Below, in pieces: positions 9,367 to 17,665 of a stretch of 64,000 bases of DNA. A model generated the notes under the pieces. The model made no database searches, was not told the DNA's origin, and was given only the letters and a program-made list of their open reading frames with translations. This DNA comes from Reinekea blandensis MED297 (GTDB lineage: Bacteria; Pseudomonadota; Gammaproteobacteria; Pseudomonadales; Natronospirillaceae), in NCBI RefSeq assembly GCF_000153185.1, contig NZ_CH724149.1, positions 448,789 to 512,788 on the forward strand, given 5' to 3'. The position numbers were made by a program, and so were the translations under genes. Position 1 is the stretch's first letter, and the number at the start of each line of letters is the position of its first letter.

Positions 9367-9966
9367 TTAACCTTGTCGGGGTTTGGTGAGCAGATAATTC
9401 AGGTGCGCTTTAATTTCGGGCCATTCACCGCGAGTGACGCTGTACATAACCGTATCGCGAATGGTGCCATCGCGACGTTGAGCGTGCCCGCGGATAACGC
9501 CATCTTTTTTGGCACCGAGACGTTCAATGGCGCGCTGGCTGGCAAAGTTAAAGTTGTCGGTTCGCCACCCCACGACATTGCAGTTCAGCGTTTCAAACGC
9601 ATGCGTCAGCATCATCAGTTTGCAGGTTGTATTCACCTGAGTGCGTTGCACACTTTTTGCGTACCAGGTGTAGCCGATCTCGACGCGTTTAACGTCCGGA
9701 AGAATGTCATGGTAACTGGTGCTGCCCAGTACACGTCCGCTGTTGTCGTTGATGACGGCAAACGCAAACCGATGACCGGCCTCACGCGCCGCCAGAGCCG
9801 TTTTAATATAGTCCGACGTTTGTTCGGGTGTTGGCACCCCGGTAATGCGCAGATTCCATAGCTCACCATCGGCCGCGGCGGCTTTCAAGCCGGCATCGTG
9901 TTCGTGTTCCAGTGGCACTAACGAAATGCCATTCAGGTTGAGTGTAATGGGCGTGACAAAATGCAT
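9367..9966 (-). CDS. RimJ/RimL-type GNAT acetyltransferase
   Basis: This 199-residue protein has the layout of the RimJ/RimL-like Acetyltransf_3 family: the N-terminal LNGISLVPLEHEHDAGLKAAA, the central VLGSTSYHDILPDVKRVEIGYTW and motif A region with TCKLMMLTHAFETLNCNVVGWRTDNFNFASQRAIERLGA. Members acetylate protein N-termini or small amines; the typical genome annotation is unspecific. First gene of a likely two-GNAT operon. The region upstream, 9967-10254, is shared with the divergent acyl-CoA synthetase gene. Confidence 0.85.
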   Translation of the reverse strand: MHFVTPITLNLNGISLVPLEHEHDAGLKAAAADGELWNLRITGVPTPEQTSDYIKTALAAREAGHRFAFAVINDNSGRVLGSTSYHDILPDVKRVEIGYTWYAKSVQRTQVNTTCKLMMLTHAFETLNCNVVGWRTDNFNFASQRAIERLGAKKDGVIRGHAQRRDGTIRDTVMYSVTRGEWPEIKAHLNYLLTKPRQG

Positions 9967-10217
9967 GACAGTGGGTCAATCCTTGGCGTCAGTAACAGAG
10001 TTACACAGTTTAGGAAATTTTGACGGGTACGCCTATCCAAGATTTTGCCGGTCAACACTGAGCCGAGTGAACTTTAGAAGCTCGATGAAACCGTCGTTGT
10101 ATCTTCCGTGCTATCTGAAATGTGGAAATGGAGTGTTTTGCCACGGTCATAGGGTCGATACCTATTTTAACCGGCTTTAGTGCACCGAAAGCTGGTATCA
10201 AAATAGAAAACTCTTAT

Positions 10218-10235
10218 AATATACATCTGTATATT
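10218..10235. promoter_or_regulatory. perfect 8+8 dyad over a -10 box, candidate TetR-type operator
   Basis: AATATACA-TC-TGTATATT is a perfect inverted repeat with a 2-bp spacer. It overlaps a TATAAT box (10215-10220) about 35 bp before the acyl-CoA synthetase start, a position where a bound repressor would block RNA polymerase. TetR-family fatty-acid regulators such as PsrA and FadR-like proteins bind dyads of this size, but no such regulator gene is adjacent. I see nothing else convincing in 9967-10254. Confidence 0.5.
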
Positions 10236-10254
10236 AATTGTTTGAGAATCTCAC

Positions 10255-11997
10255 TTGTCTTATATCGCCCGCATCCAGCAACACGCACAGCAACGGCCTG
10301 ACGCTCCGGCCTTGTCACAAAAAACCGAAGCCGGTTGGCAAACCTGGGTCTGGCAGGACGTTTGGCTTCAGATCGAGCAGATAGCCGCCGAACTGCATCA
10401 GGACGGGATACGCCGAGGCGACCGGGTCGCGATATTTGCTGAAAACGCGCCCATCTGGACGCTGGTGGATTTGGCATGTGTGTATCTGGGCGTGGTGTCC
10501 GTCCCTATTTACGCCACGTCGAGCCCGGAGCAGGTCCGCTACATTCTGAATCATGCCGGGTGTCGGGCGCTGTTCGCAGATGGCGGACTGTTATCAGCGG
10601 TGGCACCGGCTCTGTCCGGCGTGGCCTCGCTGGATGTCGTCATCCGGTTCGGTGAAGGCGCAGACGGTGTCGCTATAGATAGTTGGTTACAGCGGCGATC
10701 GGCAAGGGTACCGCCGGTTTATTGCCGCAGTGAAGAACTCTACACCCTGGTGTACACCAGCGGGACGACGGGTCAGCCCAAGGGCGTCATGCTGACGCAT
10801 GGAAACCTGATGGGGTCGATGACTGCACATCTGTCGAGCCTGACTTTTAATCAAGGCGACCGATCTTTGGCGGTGTTGCCGCTGTCGCATGTGTTTGAAC
10901 GTGGCTGGACAGCCATCGTGTTGTTTGCCGGCGGGCACAACCATTATCTGTCAGACATTAATCGCCTGGCGGAGTATTTGGCCGAGGTAAAGCCTCACGT
11001 GTTCTGCGCGGTGCCGCGTGTGTTTGAAAAAATCCATGCCGGCATTTTCCAGAAAGCCAATGCCGCGGGTGGTCTGTCACTTAAGGTGTTGACCTGGGTG
11101 GATCAATGGAACAGAGATAATCAGCAGCGCTTGGCGGCCGGGGACAAGCTGTCGCTTTATCGAAAACTGTTGCAAGGGCTTGCCCGCGGTTTGGTCGGAC
11201 GCAAAATCAAAACCGCGCTGGGTGGGCACACGCGGTTTATCCCCTGTGGCGGTGCCGCCCTGGATACCGACATACATGCATTTTTTATGGGACTGGGTGT
11301 CAACCTGAAAATCGGCTATGGCCTGACCGAGACCATGGCGACAGTCAGTTTTATGCCGGATCAGGGTTATCGGCTCGGCACGCTGGGTCGTCCTATGCCC
11401 GGTATTGAAATCAAGATTTCGCCGACGGATGGCGAGATTTTGGTGCGCAGTCCGAGCATGACGGTTGGTTACTACAACGATCCGGAGGCGACTCAGACGC
11501 TGATTCGCGATGGCTGGTTGCACACCGGAGATGCCGGTCATCTGGATGACGAGGGTAATCTGGTGTTCCGTGAACGGCTCAAAGAGTTGATGAAAACATC
11601 CGGCGGTAAATACATTGCCCCGCAGCACGTTGAAGGCGTCATTGCCCGGGAAGCGCTGGTGGAACAGGTCGCTGTGATTGCCGATGCGCGAAACTATGCC
11701 ACCGCGTTGATTGTACCGGCCTGGGAATCGCTCGAAGAAAGAGCAAGAACAATGGGCATTCGGTTCAGCAGTCGATTGGATCTAATCCGCCACGCAGACA
11801 TCGTGGCGTACTTCGAACAACAGCTGGCCACTTTACAGGCGCACTTGCCGCGATATGAACGCGTAAAGCGATTCACGTTATTAGCAGAACCGTTCACGGT
11901 GGAAAGTGGAGAGATCACCCCGACGTTGAAACTGAAACGCAGGGTGATTGTGCAACGCTTCAAAGATGAAATTGAAGCGATGTATCAAACCCGTTGA
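10255..11997 (+). CDS. long-chain acyl-CoA synthetase (AMP-forming), FadD15-like
   Basis: The 580-residue product belongs to the ANL superfamily and activates fatty acids to acyl-CoA through an acyl-adenylate. The P-loop motif is YTSGTTGQPKGVMLTHGNL; the A5 motif is GYGLTETMATVSF; the A8 hinge is DGWLHTGDAGHLDDEGNL, then RLKELMKTSGGKYIAP. The start is TTG at 10255, with only a weak GAGAAT ribosome binding site, which may keep expression low. The gene is single, has a dyad over its promoter, and ends inside a hairpin shared with the convergent Yip1 gene. Substrate chain length is inference from the family. Confidence 0.92.
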   Translation: MSYIARIQQHAQQRPDAPALSQKTEAGWQTWVWQDVWLQIEQIAAELHQDGIRRGDRVAIFAENAPIWTLVDLACVYLGVVSVPIYATSSPEQVRYILNHAGCRALFADGGLLSAVAPALSGVASLDVVIRFGEGADGVAIDSWLQRRSARVPPVYCRSEELYTLVYTSGTTGQPKGVMLTHGNLMGSMTAHLSSLTFNQGDRSLAVLPLSHVFERGWTAIVLFAGGHNHYLSDINRLAEYLAEVKPHVFCAVPRVFEKIHAGIFQKANAAGGLSLKVLTWVDQWNRDNQQRLAAGDKLSLYRKLLQGLARGLVGRKIKTALGGHTRFIPCGGAALDTDIHAFFMGLGVNLKIGYGLTETMATVSFMPDQGYRLGTLGRPMPGIEIKISPTDGEILVRSPSMTVGYYNDPEATQTLIRDGWLHTGDAGHLDDEGNLVFRERLKELMKTSGGKYIAPQHVEGVIAREALVEQVAVIADARNYATALIVPAWESLEERARTMGIRFSSRLDLIRHADIVAYFEQQLATLQAHLPRYERVKRFTLLAEPFTVESGEITPTLKLKRRVIVQRFKDEIEAMYQTR

Positions 11998-12011
11998 TGA
12001 CAAACGGGTTT
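11987..12011. terminator. bidirectional hairpin overlapping two convergent stop codons
   Basis: AAACCCGTT-gatgac-(A)AACGGGTTT forms a 9-bp stem. The stop codon of the acyl-CoA synthetase (11995-11997) lies in the left arm and loop, and the stop of the Yip1 gene (12010-12012) at the right edge. The A/T ends would give a U-tract in both directions, so one hairpin serves both genes. Confidence 0.7.
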
Positions 12012-12636
12012 ACCAGGTAAACAGCCCGATGATTAACACAAAAGGCAAACCGACAACGAGCAGCGGAATAATACAGTTCCAGAGCGCTTTCCAGGCGGAA
12101 AAGCCCTGAACTTCGCCGAGGCATTTCAGGAAAATGATGAAGGCCCAAATGCCGAGGATGACTTCGATGACGGCTAAGCCGAAGAACAGAACGAACGTGG
12201 TCGTGCTCTCAGTCAGACTGTAGGCCTCGGCCATAAACATTTCACGGCCGATCAATGCGTACTGAGGAATCCACAGCAGCAATGCCCAAATCACCGGCAC
12301 GTTAGCCCAGGCAATGGCCGCGCGGATTTCTTCCCGATGCCCCTGACCATTGATCCAGTTACCGGTCCAGCTCAGTAACCAGCCATAGACATACATGGCG
12401 AGGATGCCACCCAAGGCACCCAGCGACATAGCCATCAGGACAATCATTACGACTGAAAAATCATCACCGGCGTCTTTGTAACTGGCGCGGTCCAGCGCTT
12501 CGGCAAATCCACCCAGCGCGGCAAGCAATATGACCGACTGTTTGGGGTTGGTGCGGATGATCTGCCGGATGGTGGCTCTGGGTTGTGTCCAGATGGAGAA
12601 CCAGGGGTTTAAGTAGGTCTCTGTTGATCTTTCCAT
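12010..12636 (-). CDS. Yip1-family membrane protein
   Basis: From ATG 12636 the product is 208 residues (MERSTETYLNPWFSIWTQPR...). The aromatic N-terminus with W-x-x-I-W-T-x-P-R-x-T-I-R-x-I and five to six following membrane spans are typical of the bacterial Yip1 domain, whose role is poorly known. An in-frame ATG at 12720 would add 28 residues that do not look like family sequence; the ribosome binding site does not decide between them. The gene converges on the acyl-CoA synthetase, whose terminator it shares. Confidence 0.8.
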   Translation of the reverse strand: MERSTETYLNPWFSIWTQPRATIRQIIRTNPKQSVILLAALGGFAEALDRASYKDAGDDFSVVMIVLMAMSLGALGGILAMYVYGWLLSWTGNWINGQGHREEIRAAIAWANVPVIWALLLWIPQYALIGREMFMAEAYSLTESTTTFVLFFGLAVIEVILGIWAFIIFLKCLGEVQGFSAWKALWNCIIPLLVVGLPFVLIIGLFTW

Positions 12637-12808
12637 TTTTTCTAAAGCATCCTTTGTTGTTATGTGAATGCGCACGAGGCACTGAAGCGACAGAACCGGG
12701 ATTAGAACAGACGTTGACATACGCGTCTATTGATCTGACTCCGGGTCGTGGCGAGTTTATGCGCGAATCTTCGTTCAGCGGTGGAACCGGGTGCCGCGAT
12801 CCGTCGGG

Positions 12809-13213
12809 TTATCGGCCGGGCTCATGAGCGTCGTAACGCGGCAGTGGCGCATCCAGGTCTTCCCAGTTGGCTTTGGAGGTCACGAAGTTGTGCGAGACAG
12901 GGCGTTCCGTGATGTCCGAATCCAAAATGCCTAACCGCAGTCGCAGCCGGCTCGGATCTGACGCATTCGAACTGTAAACCGGCGAGGCACAGGTCGCGCA
13001 AAAATGTCTGACTTTACCGGGCGAGGTTTCATAATGACCTAACGCCTGTGCGCCTTGCACGATTTGAAACTCATCAGCATTCACAAACCCATTGGTGGCA
13101 AAGGCTGTTCCACTGTTTTTTCGACACTTAGAGCAATGGCAATGGATGATGGAATCGATGGCGCCGTGAACTTCGATCTGTACCTGGCCACAGAGGCAGC
13201 TTCCTGAATACAT
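12809..13213 (-). CDS. GFA-family (CENP-V/glutathione-dependent formaldehyde-activating-like) zinc protein
   Basis: ATG at 13213 has AAAGGA at the right spacing, giving 134 residues; a start at 13228 would bury that site in the gene. Zinc-binding cysteines are visible: GSCLCGQVQIEV, HCHCSKCRKNSG and FCATCASPVYS. These are the signature of the GFA fold, which includes glutathione-dependent formaldehyde-activating enzymes and many proteins of unknown activity. The single gene has no formaldehyde-related neighbour, so the real substrate is open. Confidence 0.88.
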   Translation of the reverse strand: MYSGSCLCGQVQIEVHGAIDSIIHCHCSKCRKNSGTAFATNGFVNADEFQIVQGAQALGHYETSPGKVRHFCATCASPVYSSNASDPSRLRLRLGILDSDITERPVSHNFVTSKANWEDLDAPLPRYDAHEPGR

Positions 13214-13445
13214 TAGGGGTCCTTTCAATGCGGATAAATAGGGTGTCGTTAGGCAAGCGCTGATTGTATGCGATACCGTTCAGTCAATGAACCTGAAAAT
13301 TATCCGGTCTCCTGAGAATAAAGCCTATGGGCCGTATCGGATTTAGCGGTCGCCCGGGCGGCTGACTGATCGACAACCGCTTGAACGGTAAGACTGCGGC
13401 CGAGGTTATGTTCGAATGACCTCGGTTGAACTCCAGGGGTCGGTT

Positions 13446-14675
13446 TTAACCGAGCAACAGCCCACCAATCAACCAAACAACCGCGATGGCGGACAGTGCC
13501 TGTAACACTCTGTCAGTTAGTGTCTTGCCGCCATGGTTATGGTGATCGTGACCGCTGTGATCATGATGGCTGTGAGCCTTCTGTTTCTGTCGCCACAGCC
13601 AGAACAGTGCGACATTGGCAATCAGCAGAATGATGTTAAGCACCATCTGATAGTTCACAGCAAAAAAGTTTCGATTGGCAGGGTTTACCAGAGATTGATA
13701 GTCGGGCAACAGATCCAACAACACCAGAGCGTAGTGCATGAGAAGTGCAGACGTTACGATGGCAACGAGCATGATTGCTAAGATGTATAACGCCATTTTC
13801 CATCCATAGTAGGCTGCGTTAATTCGCAGCACCGGTAATACCACGAGATCGGAAAAGATAAACGCCATTACCCCAGCAAAGGTCACGCCCTGACTGAACA
13901 GCACCGCCGCTAGTGGAATGTTACCCATCGAGCCGATGAAGGTAAAAAATGCCGCAATGGGGCCGACCAGCGTCTGTGCCAGAACATACCAAAACCCGGG
14001 GTTAGCGGCATCGGTTGTGCCCGAACCGAGAAATAAAGCTTGGAAAAATGCATCCGGGATCATGGCGGAAATAATGCCGGCGACGGTAAACCCGATCAGC
14101 ACATCTTTCCAGACCATCTGCCATTCCATCACATAGGTTTCGCCAATCGTCTGCCAACCTTTCCGGCTTTTGATGATGGCTTTCCAGTCTTGTGATTCTG
14201 CCGATTCTTCAGAGCCTTCCTGTTGCTGTCGTGCTTGTTGTTCAAGCCGACGGGGGCGCGTTAAGCGAATGATCAGCCAGGTAATCAGAATCATCAGAAC
14301 GCCGCCCACATATTCACCAACCACAAACTGCCAACCGAGGAAGATGGCAATGACCATACCCAGCTCGATGACCAGGTTGGTTGACGACAACATGAACGCT
14401 AAGGAAGGTGCCAAACCAGCCCCTTTATTGAAAATAGCGCGCGTGGTGGACAATGCGGAAAAACTGCAGGAGCTGGAAATAAATCCAAAAAACGTACCGA
14501 GAAACATGCTGCGAGGACCGTCAGTACCCATGGCTTTTTGCATGCGGGCGCGGGTGACCAGAACCTGAATCAGGCTGCTGACAATGTAACCGAGAATGAA
14601 TGCCCACAGAGCCATCCAAAAAAAGCCAATACTGGTGACCGCAGCCTCGTGCCACAGACTTGTGAAAGAACTCAA
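13446..14675 (-). CDS. YraQ/UPF0718-type permease with histidine-rich loop
   Basis: The 409-residue product has about ten membrane spans arranged as two halves, the usual UPF0718/permease layout, with the conserved SSCSFSALSTTRAIF and MGNIPLAAVLFSQG stretches. A cytoplasmic or periplasmic loop near the C-terminus is strongly histidine-rich (QKAHSHHDHSGHDHHNHGG), which suggests binding of Zn, Ni, Cu or another metal. Family members are proposed metal or metalloid exporters (inference). A GC-rich hairpin at 13400-13425 follows the gene. Possible ArsP-like role, but no ars genes are near. Confidence 0.82.
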   Translation of the reverse strand: MSSFTSLWHEAAVTSIGFFWMALWAFILGYIVSSLIQVLVTRARMQKAMGTDGPRSMFLGTFFGFISSSCSFSALSTTRAIFNKGAGLAPSLAFMLSSTNLVIELGMVIAIFLGWQFVVGEYVGGVLMILITWLIIRLTRPRRLEQQARQQQEGSEESAESQDWKAIIKSRKGWQTIGETYVMEWQMVWKDVLIGFTVAGIISAMIPDAFFQALFLGSGTTDAANPGFWYVLAQTLVGPIAAFFTFIGSMGNIPLAAVLFSQGVTFAGVMAFIFSDLVVLPVLRINAAYYGWKMALYILAIMLVAIVTSALLMHYALVLLDLLPDYQSLVNPANRNFFAVNYQMVLNIILLIANVALFWLWRQKQKAHSHHDHSGHDHHNHGGKTLTDRVLQALSAIAVVWLIGGLLLG

Positions 14676-14807
14676 ACCCTTTCTCCTGTCTTGGACTGAG
14701 CAATGACCTTAGCATGAATCGTTCAGCTCATGACAGGGCGTCCCTTTGAACAATGACTTCAAAAAAAACTGAATAGAACATCACTTTAGGCTGGATCATA
14801 AATGATA

Positions 14808-14827
14808 AAACCCGCCGGAGCGGGTTT
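14808..14827 (-). terminator. Rho-independent terminator of the fru operon
   Basis: AAACCCGC-cgga-GCGGGTTT forms an 8-bp stem followed, on the minus strand, by TTTTATCATT. It is 150 bp downstream of the fruA stop. The rest of 14676-14980 (305 bp) holds only the promoter region of the permease gene; I see no other gene there. Confidence 0.75.
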
Positions 14828-14980
14828 GTTCAGACTATTGAGGAGGGGGTGGCCCGTTGTGAGCCATGCGTAAAGTCAGGTCACGGTTCGCGCCATTAAT
14901 GCGTCCAGCTCGGCATTGGAAAAGCTTAACCTGAACATCCTAACGTTGCGCCTTAGTGACCGGACTTCACAACTGGCTCA

Positions 14981-16714
14981 TTAGGCCAGTTTTTCCTGCT
15001 CGCGTTTGGCACTGATGCCTTTCGCCAGCAAATAACCGAAGGCCGTAATGAACGAACCTGCGGCAATGGAAACCACATAGAGTGCGACGTTAGTGATCGC
15101 ATTCGGGATGAACAGTACAAAGATACCGCCGTGAGGTGCCAGCAGTTCTGCACCGATCAACATGGACAACGCACCCGTGACGGCACCACCGATCATCGCC
15201 GCCGGAATGACACGCAGTGGATCTTTCGCCGCGAAAGGAATAGCACCTTCAGAGATAAAGCACAGACCCAGAACAAATGACGCACGACCGGCTTCATGTT
15301 CGGCATCGTTGAAGTACTTACGACCTAAGAAGGTTGCCAGGCCCATACCGATAGCTGGCGTCATACCCGCGGCCATTACAGCAGCCATCGGCGCGTAGGT
15401 TTGTGAGGCCAGCAGACCCACACCAAAGGTGTATGCGGCTTTGTTCACCGGACCACCAAGGTCGAAACACATCATGGCGCCGAGGATGATACCCAGCAGG
15501 ATTGCATTCGAAGAACCCATGCCTTCGAGCCATGCGGTCAGCGCGTTCATGACGGAAGACACCGGACCACCGATGACATAAATCATGATCAGGCCAGTCA
15601 CTAAGGTTGCGACGAAGGGCACGATCAGAATCGGCTTCAGCGATTCCAGTGACGATGGCAGCTTGATGTTGTCGACCAACCATTTGGCACCATAACCGGC
15701 AATGAAACCGGCCGCGATACCACCGAGGAAGCCCGCACCAACAGAGCTGGCCAACATACCGCCAACTAAACCGGGCGCAAGTCCTGGGCGATCAGCAATG
15801 GAAAAGGCAATATACCCGGCTAACACCGGAATCATCAGCGCAAAAGCCGAACCGCCACCAATGTTCATCAGTGCGGCCGCCAGTGTGCCTTCTTCCTGGA
15901 ACGCTTCGATACCGAAGATGAACGACAGTGCGATGATCAAACCACCGGCCACAACGACTGGCAGCATGAACGAGACACCGGTCATCAGGTGTTTGTAGGC
16001 ACCGGTTTTTTCTTTCTTGAAAGACTTACCAGCCGCCAGATCTGCGCTGGCAGCGGACTCAACTGATGCTTCTGCAATGGCATTCTCAATCACCTCTGCG
16101 GATTTTTTCAGTGCATTACCGGTACTCGTACGATAAATACGCTTGCCGGCAAACTGACTGGCATCGACTTCGATATCAACCGCCAGAATCACCAGATCGG
16201 CTGCTTCAATTTCAGCGTCCGTGATCTGGTTTTTAGCGCCAATGGAGCCACGGGTTTCAACTTTAATGTTGTGCCCTTTTTCTTTACCGGCAGCTTCCAG
16301 CGCCTCGGCGGCCATAAAGGTATGGGCAACGCCGGTGGGGCAGGCCGTGACGGCGACAATGTTTAATGATTGCATGTCTGCTTCCTCGTTCATTGTTGTT
16401 GTTTGATGGGTGGTTTTTGGTGTTTCTGTTAAAGCGTTTTCGAAAACCCGGCTCGGATTCTCAATGGCATCCCGGAGATCAAAAGTGACCAACGGAAGAT
16501 TCGTTAACGCCGAGGTGTCGGCCGTGGAACTGCAAAGCACCAGGTCGATGGCGTTGAGTGTTTTTGCGTCGAGTGTGCCAGCACTGGCCAAGTTGCCCTG
16601 AACATCGGTGACGACGTGGTGTCCCGCCGCTTCGGCGGCATCCTTCAGTGCGCCGGCCGCCAGGTAACTGGTCGCAATGCCCGCTGGGCAATGAGTAACA
16701 ATCAGCAGATTCAT
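14981..16714 (-). CDS. fruA: fructose PTS transporter subunit IIBC
   Basis: The 577-residue inner membrane protein imports fructose and phosphorylates it to fructose 1-phosphate. It has two IIB domains: a degenerate one at 1-100 (VTHCPAGIATSY, C9) and the catalytic one at 115-215 with phosphocysteine C125 in VTACPTGVAHTF. The IIC permease follows from about 230 with eight to ten spans and the conserved GGPVNKAAYTFG. This tandem IIB-IIB'-IIC layout matches E. coli FruA. The start overlaps the fruK stop by ATGA (16711-16714), which implies translational coupling. Third gene of fruBKA, under FruR control. Confidence 0.97.
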   Translation of the reverse strand: MNLLIVTHCPAGIATSYLAAGALKDAAEAAGHHVVTDVQGNLASAGTLDAKTLNAIDLVLCSSTADTSALTNLPLVTFDLRDAIENPSRVFENALTETPKTTHQTTTMNEEADMQSLNIVAVTACPTGVAHTFMAAEALEAAGKEKGHNIKVETRGSIGAKNQITDAEIEAADLVILAVDIEVDASQFAGKRIYRTSTGNALKKSAEVIENAIAEASVESAASADLAAGKSFKKEKTGAYKHLMTGVSFMLPVVVAGGLIIALSFIFGIEAFQEEGTLAAALMNIGGGSAFALMIPVLAGYIAFSIADRPGLAPGLVGGMLASSVGAGFLGGIAAGFIAGYGAKWLVDNIKLPSSLESLKPILIVPFVATLVTGLIMIYVIGGPVSSVMNALTAWLEGMGSSNAILLGIILGAMMCFDLGGPVNKAAYTFGVGLLASQTYAPMAAVMAAGMTPAIGMGLATFLGRKYFNDAEHEAGRASFVLGLCFISEGAIPFAAKDPLRVIPAAMIGGAVTGALSMLIGAELLAPHGGIFVLFIPNAITNVALYVVSIAAGSFITAFGYLLAKGISAKREQEKLA

Positions 16715-17664
16715 ATGGCCTCCTGGATTGGGTTAGCCGACACTTGGACGGCCTGTTGCAGTTCATTCAGTCGATCCGGGTTTTGCACACCCACACCGAC
16801 CTGTTCCACAGCATGGGCGGAAATGGCGCAAGCGAGTTTCAAGCCTTCAACCGGGTCGCAATCGGTGACCAGGGCGTGAGCCAAACCGGCGACCAATGAG
16901 TCGCCGGCACCGACGGTGCTGACGACCTCCACACGGGGCGGCGTAGCTTTCAGCACGGCGCGTTGACGGAACCAGTAGCAGCCGTTGGCACCGTCAGAAA
17001 TCACCACCTGTTCGACACCGAGTGCAAACAGCCGGTCCGCGGCGGCGGCCAGATCGGCTTCGGATTGGATCGATGTACCGAGCCATTCTTCGAGTTCTTC
17101 CCGATTGGGTTTGACCAGCGTCGGCCCAAAACGCACGGCTCGGGCAAACGCTTCGCCACTGGTATCGAGCAGAACCGGGCAACGTGCTTGGCGCAATGTA
17201 TTGATCAGTTGGCCATAAGCATTCTCATCGAGACCGGGCGGCAAGCTGCCAGCCAATACGACCGCACTGCAGTTTTCAGCCGCTCTTCGCACCTGGCTTA
17301 ACAACTCATCGAACTTTTCGACCGGTACATGCAGGCCCGGCAAGTTAATGTCAGTCACCCGTTGTGACTGCTCACTGACTTTGACGTTGATGCGGGTCGC
17401 ACCGGGCAAAACCATAAACTGATTATCTAATCCATCGCGCTGACAGGTTTCGATAAACGGGCCTTGATTGTCTTCGCCGATAAAACCGCTGACGTGGACA
17501 TCGTGATTCAGGTCGCGCAGCACCCGGGCGACGTTTAAACCTTTGCCGGCCGCATGCAGCGTGCCGCTCTGAGCTTTGTTGACTTCGCCCGGCGTCAGCG
17601 TGTCGACCCGAACCGTCAGGTCCAGCGCCGGGTTTAACGCAATGGTCAGAATGGGAGCGCTCAT
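16711..17664 (-). CDS. fruK: 1-phosphofructokinase
   Basis: The 317-residue PfkB-family kinase converts fructose 1-phosphate to fructose 1,6-bisphosphate with ATP. The PfkB signatures are clear: the N-terminal ALNPALDLTVRVD, HAAGKGLNVARVLRDL and the C-terminal catalytic motif VGAGDSLVAGLAHAL with the base aspartate. The gene sits between fruB (1-bp gap) and fruA (4-bp overlap), as in enterobacterial fruBKA operons. Confidence 0.97.
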   Translation of the reverse strand: MSAPILTIALNPALDLTVRVDTLTPGEVNKAQSGTLHAAGKGLNVARVLRDLNHDVHVSGFIGEDNQGPFIETCQRDGLDNQFMVLPGATRINVKVSEQSQRVTDINLPGLHVPVEKFDELLSQVRRAAENCSAVVLAGSLPPGLDENAYGQLINTLRQARCPVLLDTSGEAFARAVRFGPTLVKPNREELEEWLGTSIQSEADLAAAADRLFALGVEQVVISDGANGCYWFRQRAVLKATPPRVEVVSTVGAGDSLVAGLAHALVTDCDPVEGLKLACAISAHAVEQVGVGVQNPDRLNELQQAVQVSANPIQEAI

Positions 17665-17665
17665 G

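Noticed and set aside
14711-14728. TGAATCGTTCA near the permease promoter as a FruR site
   Set aside because: The spacing between half-sites is one base short of the operator format and the location does not fit the fru operon.
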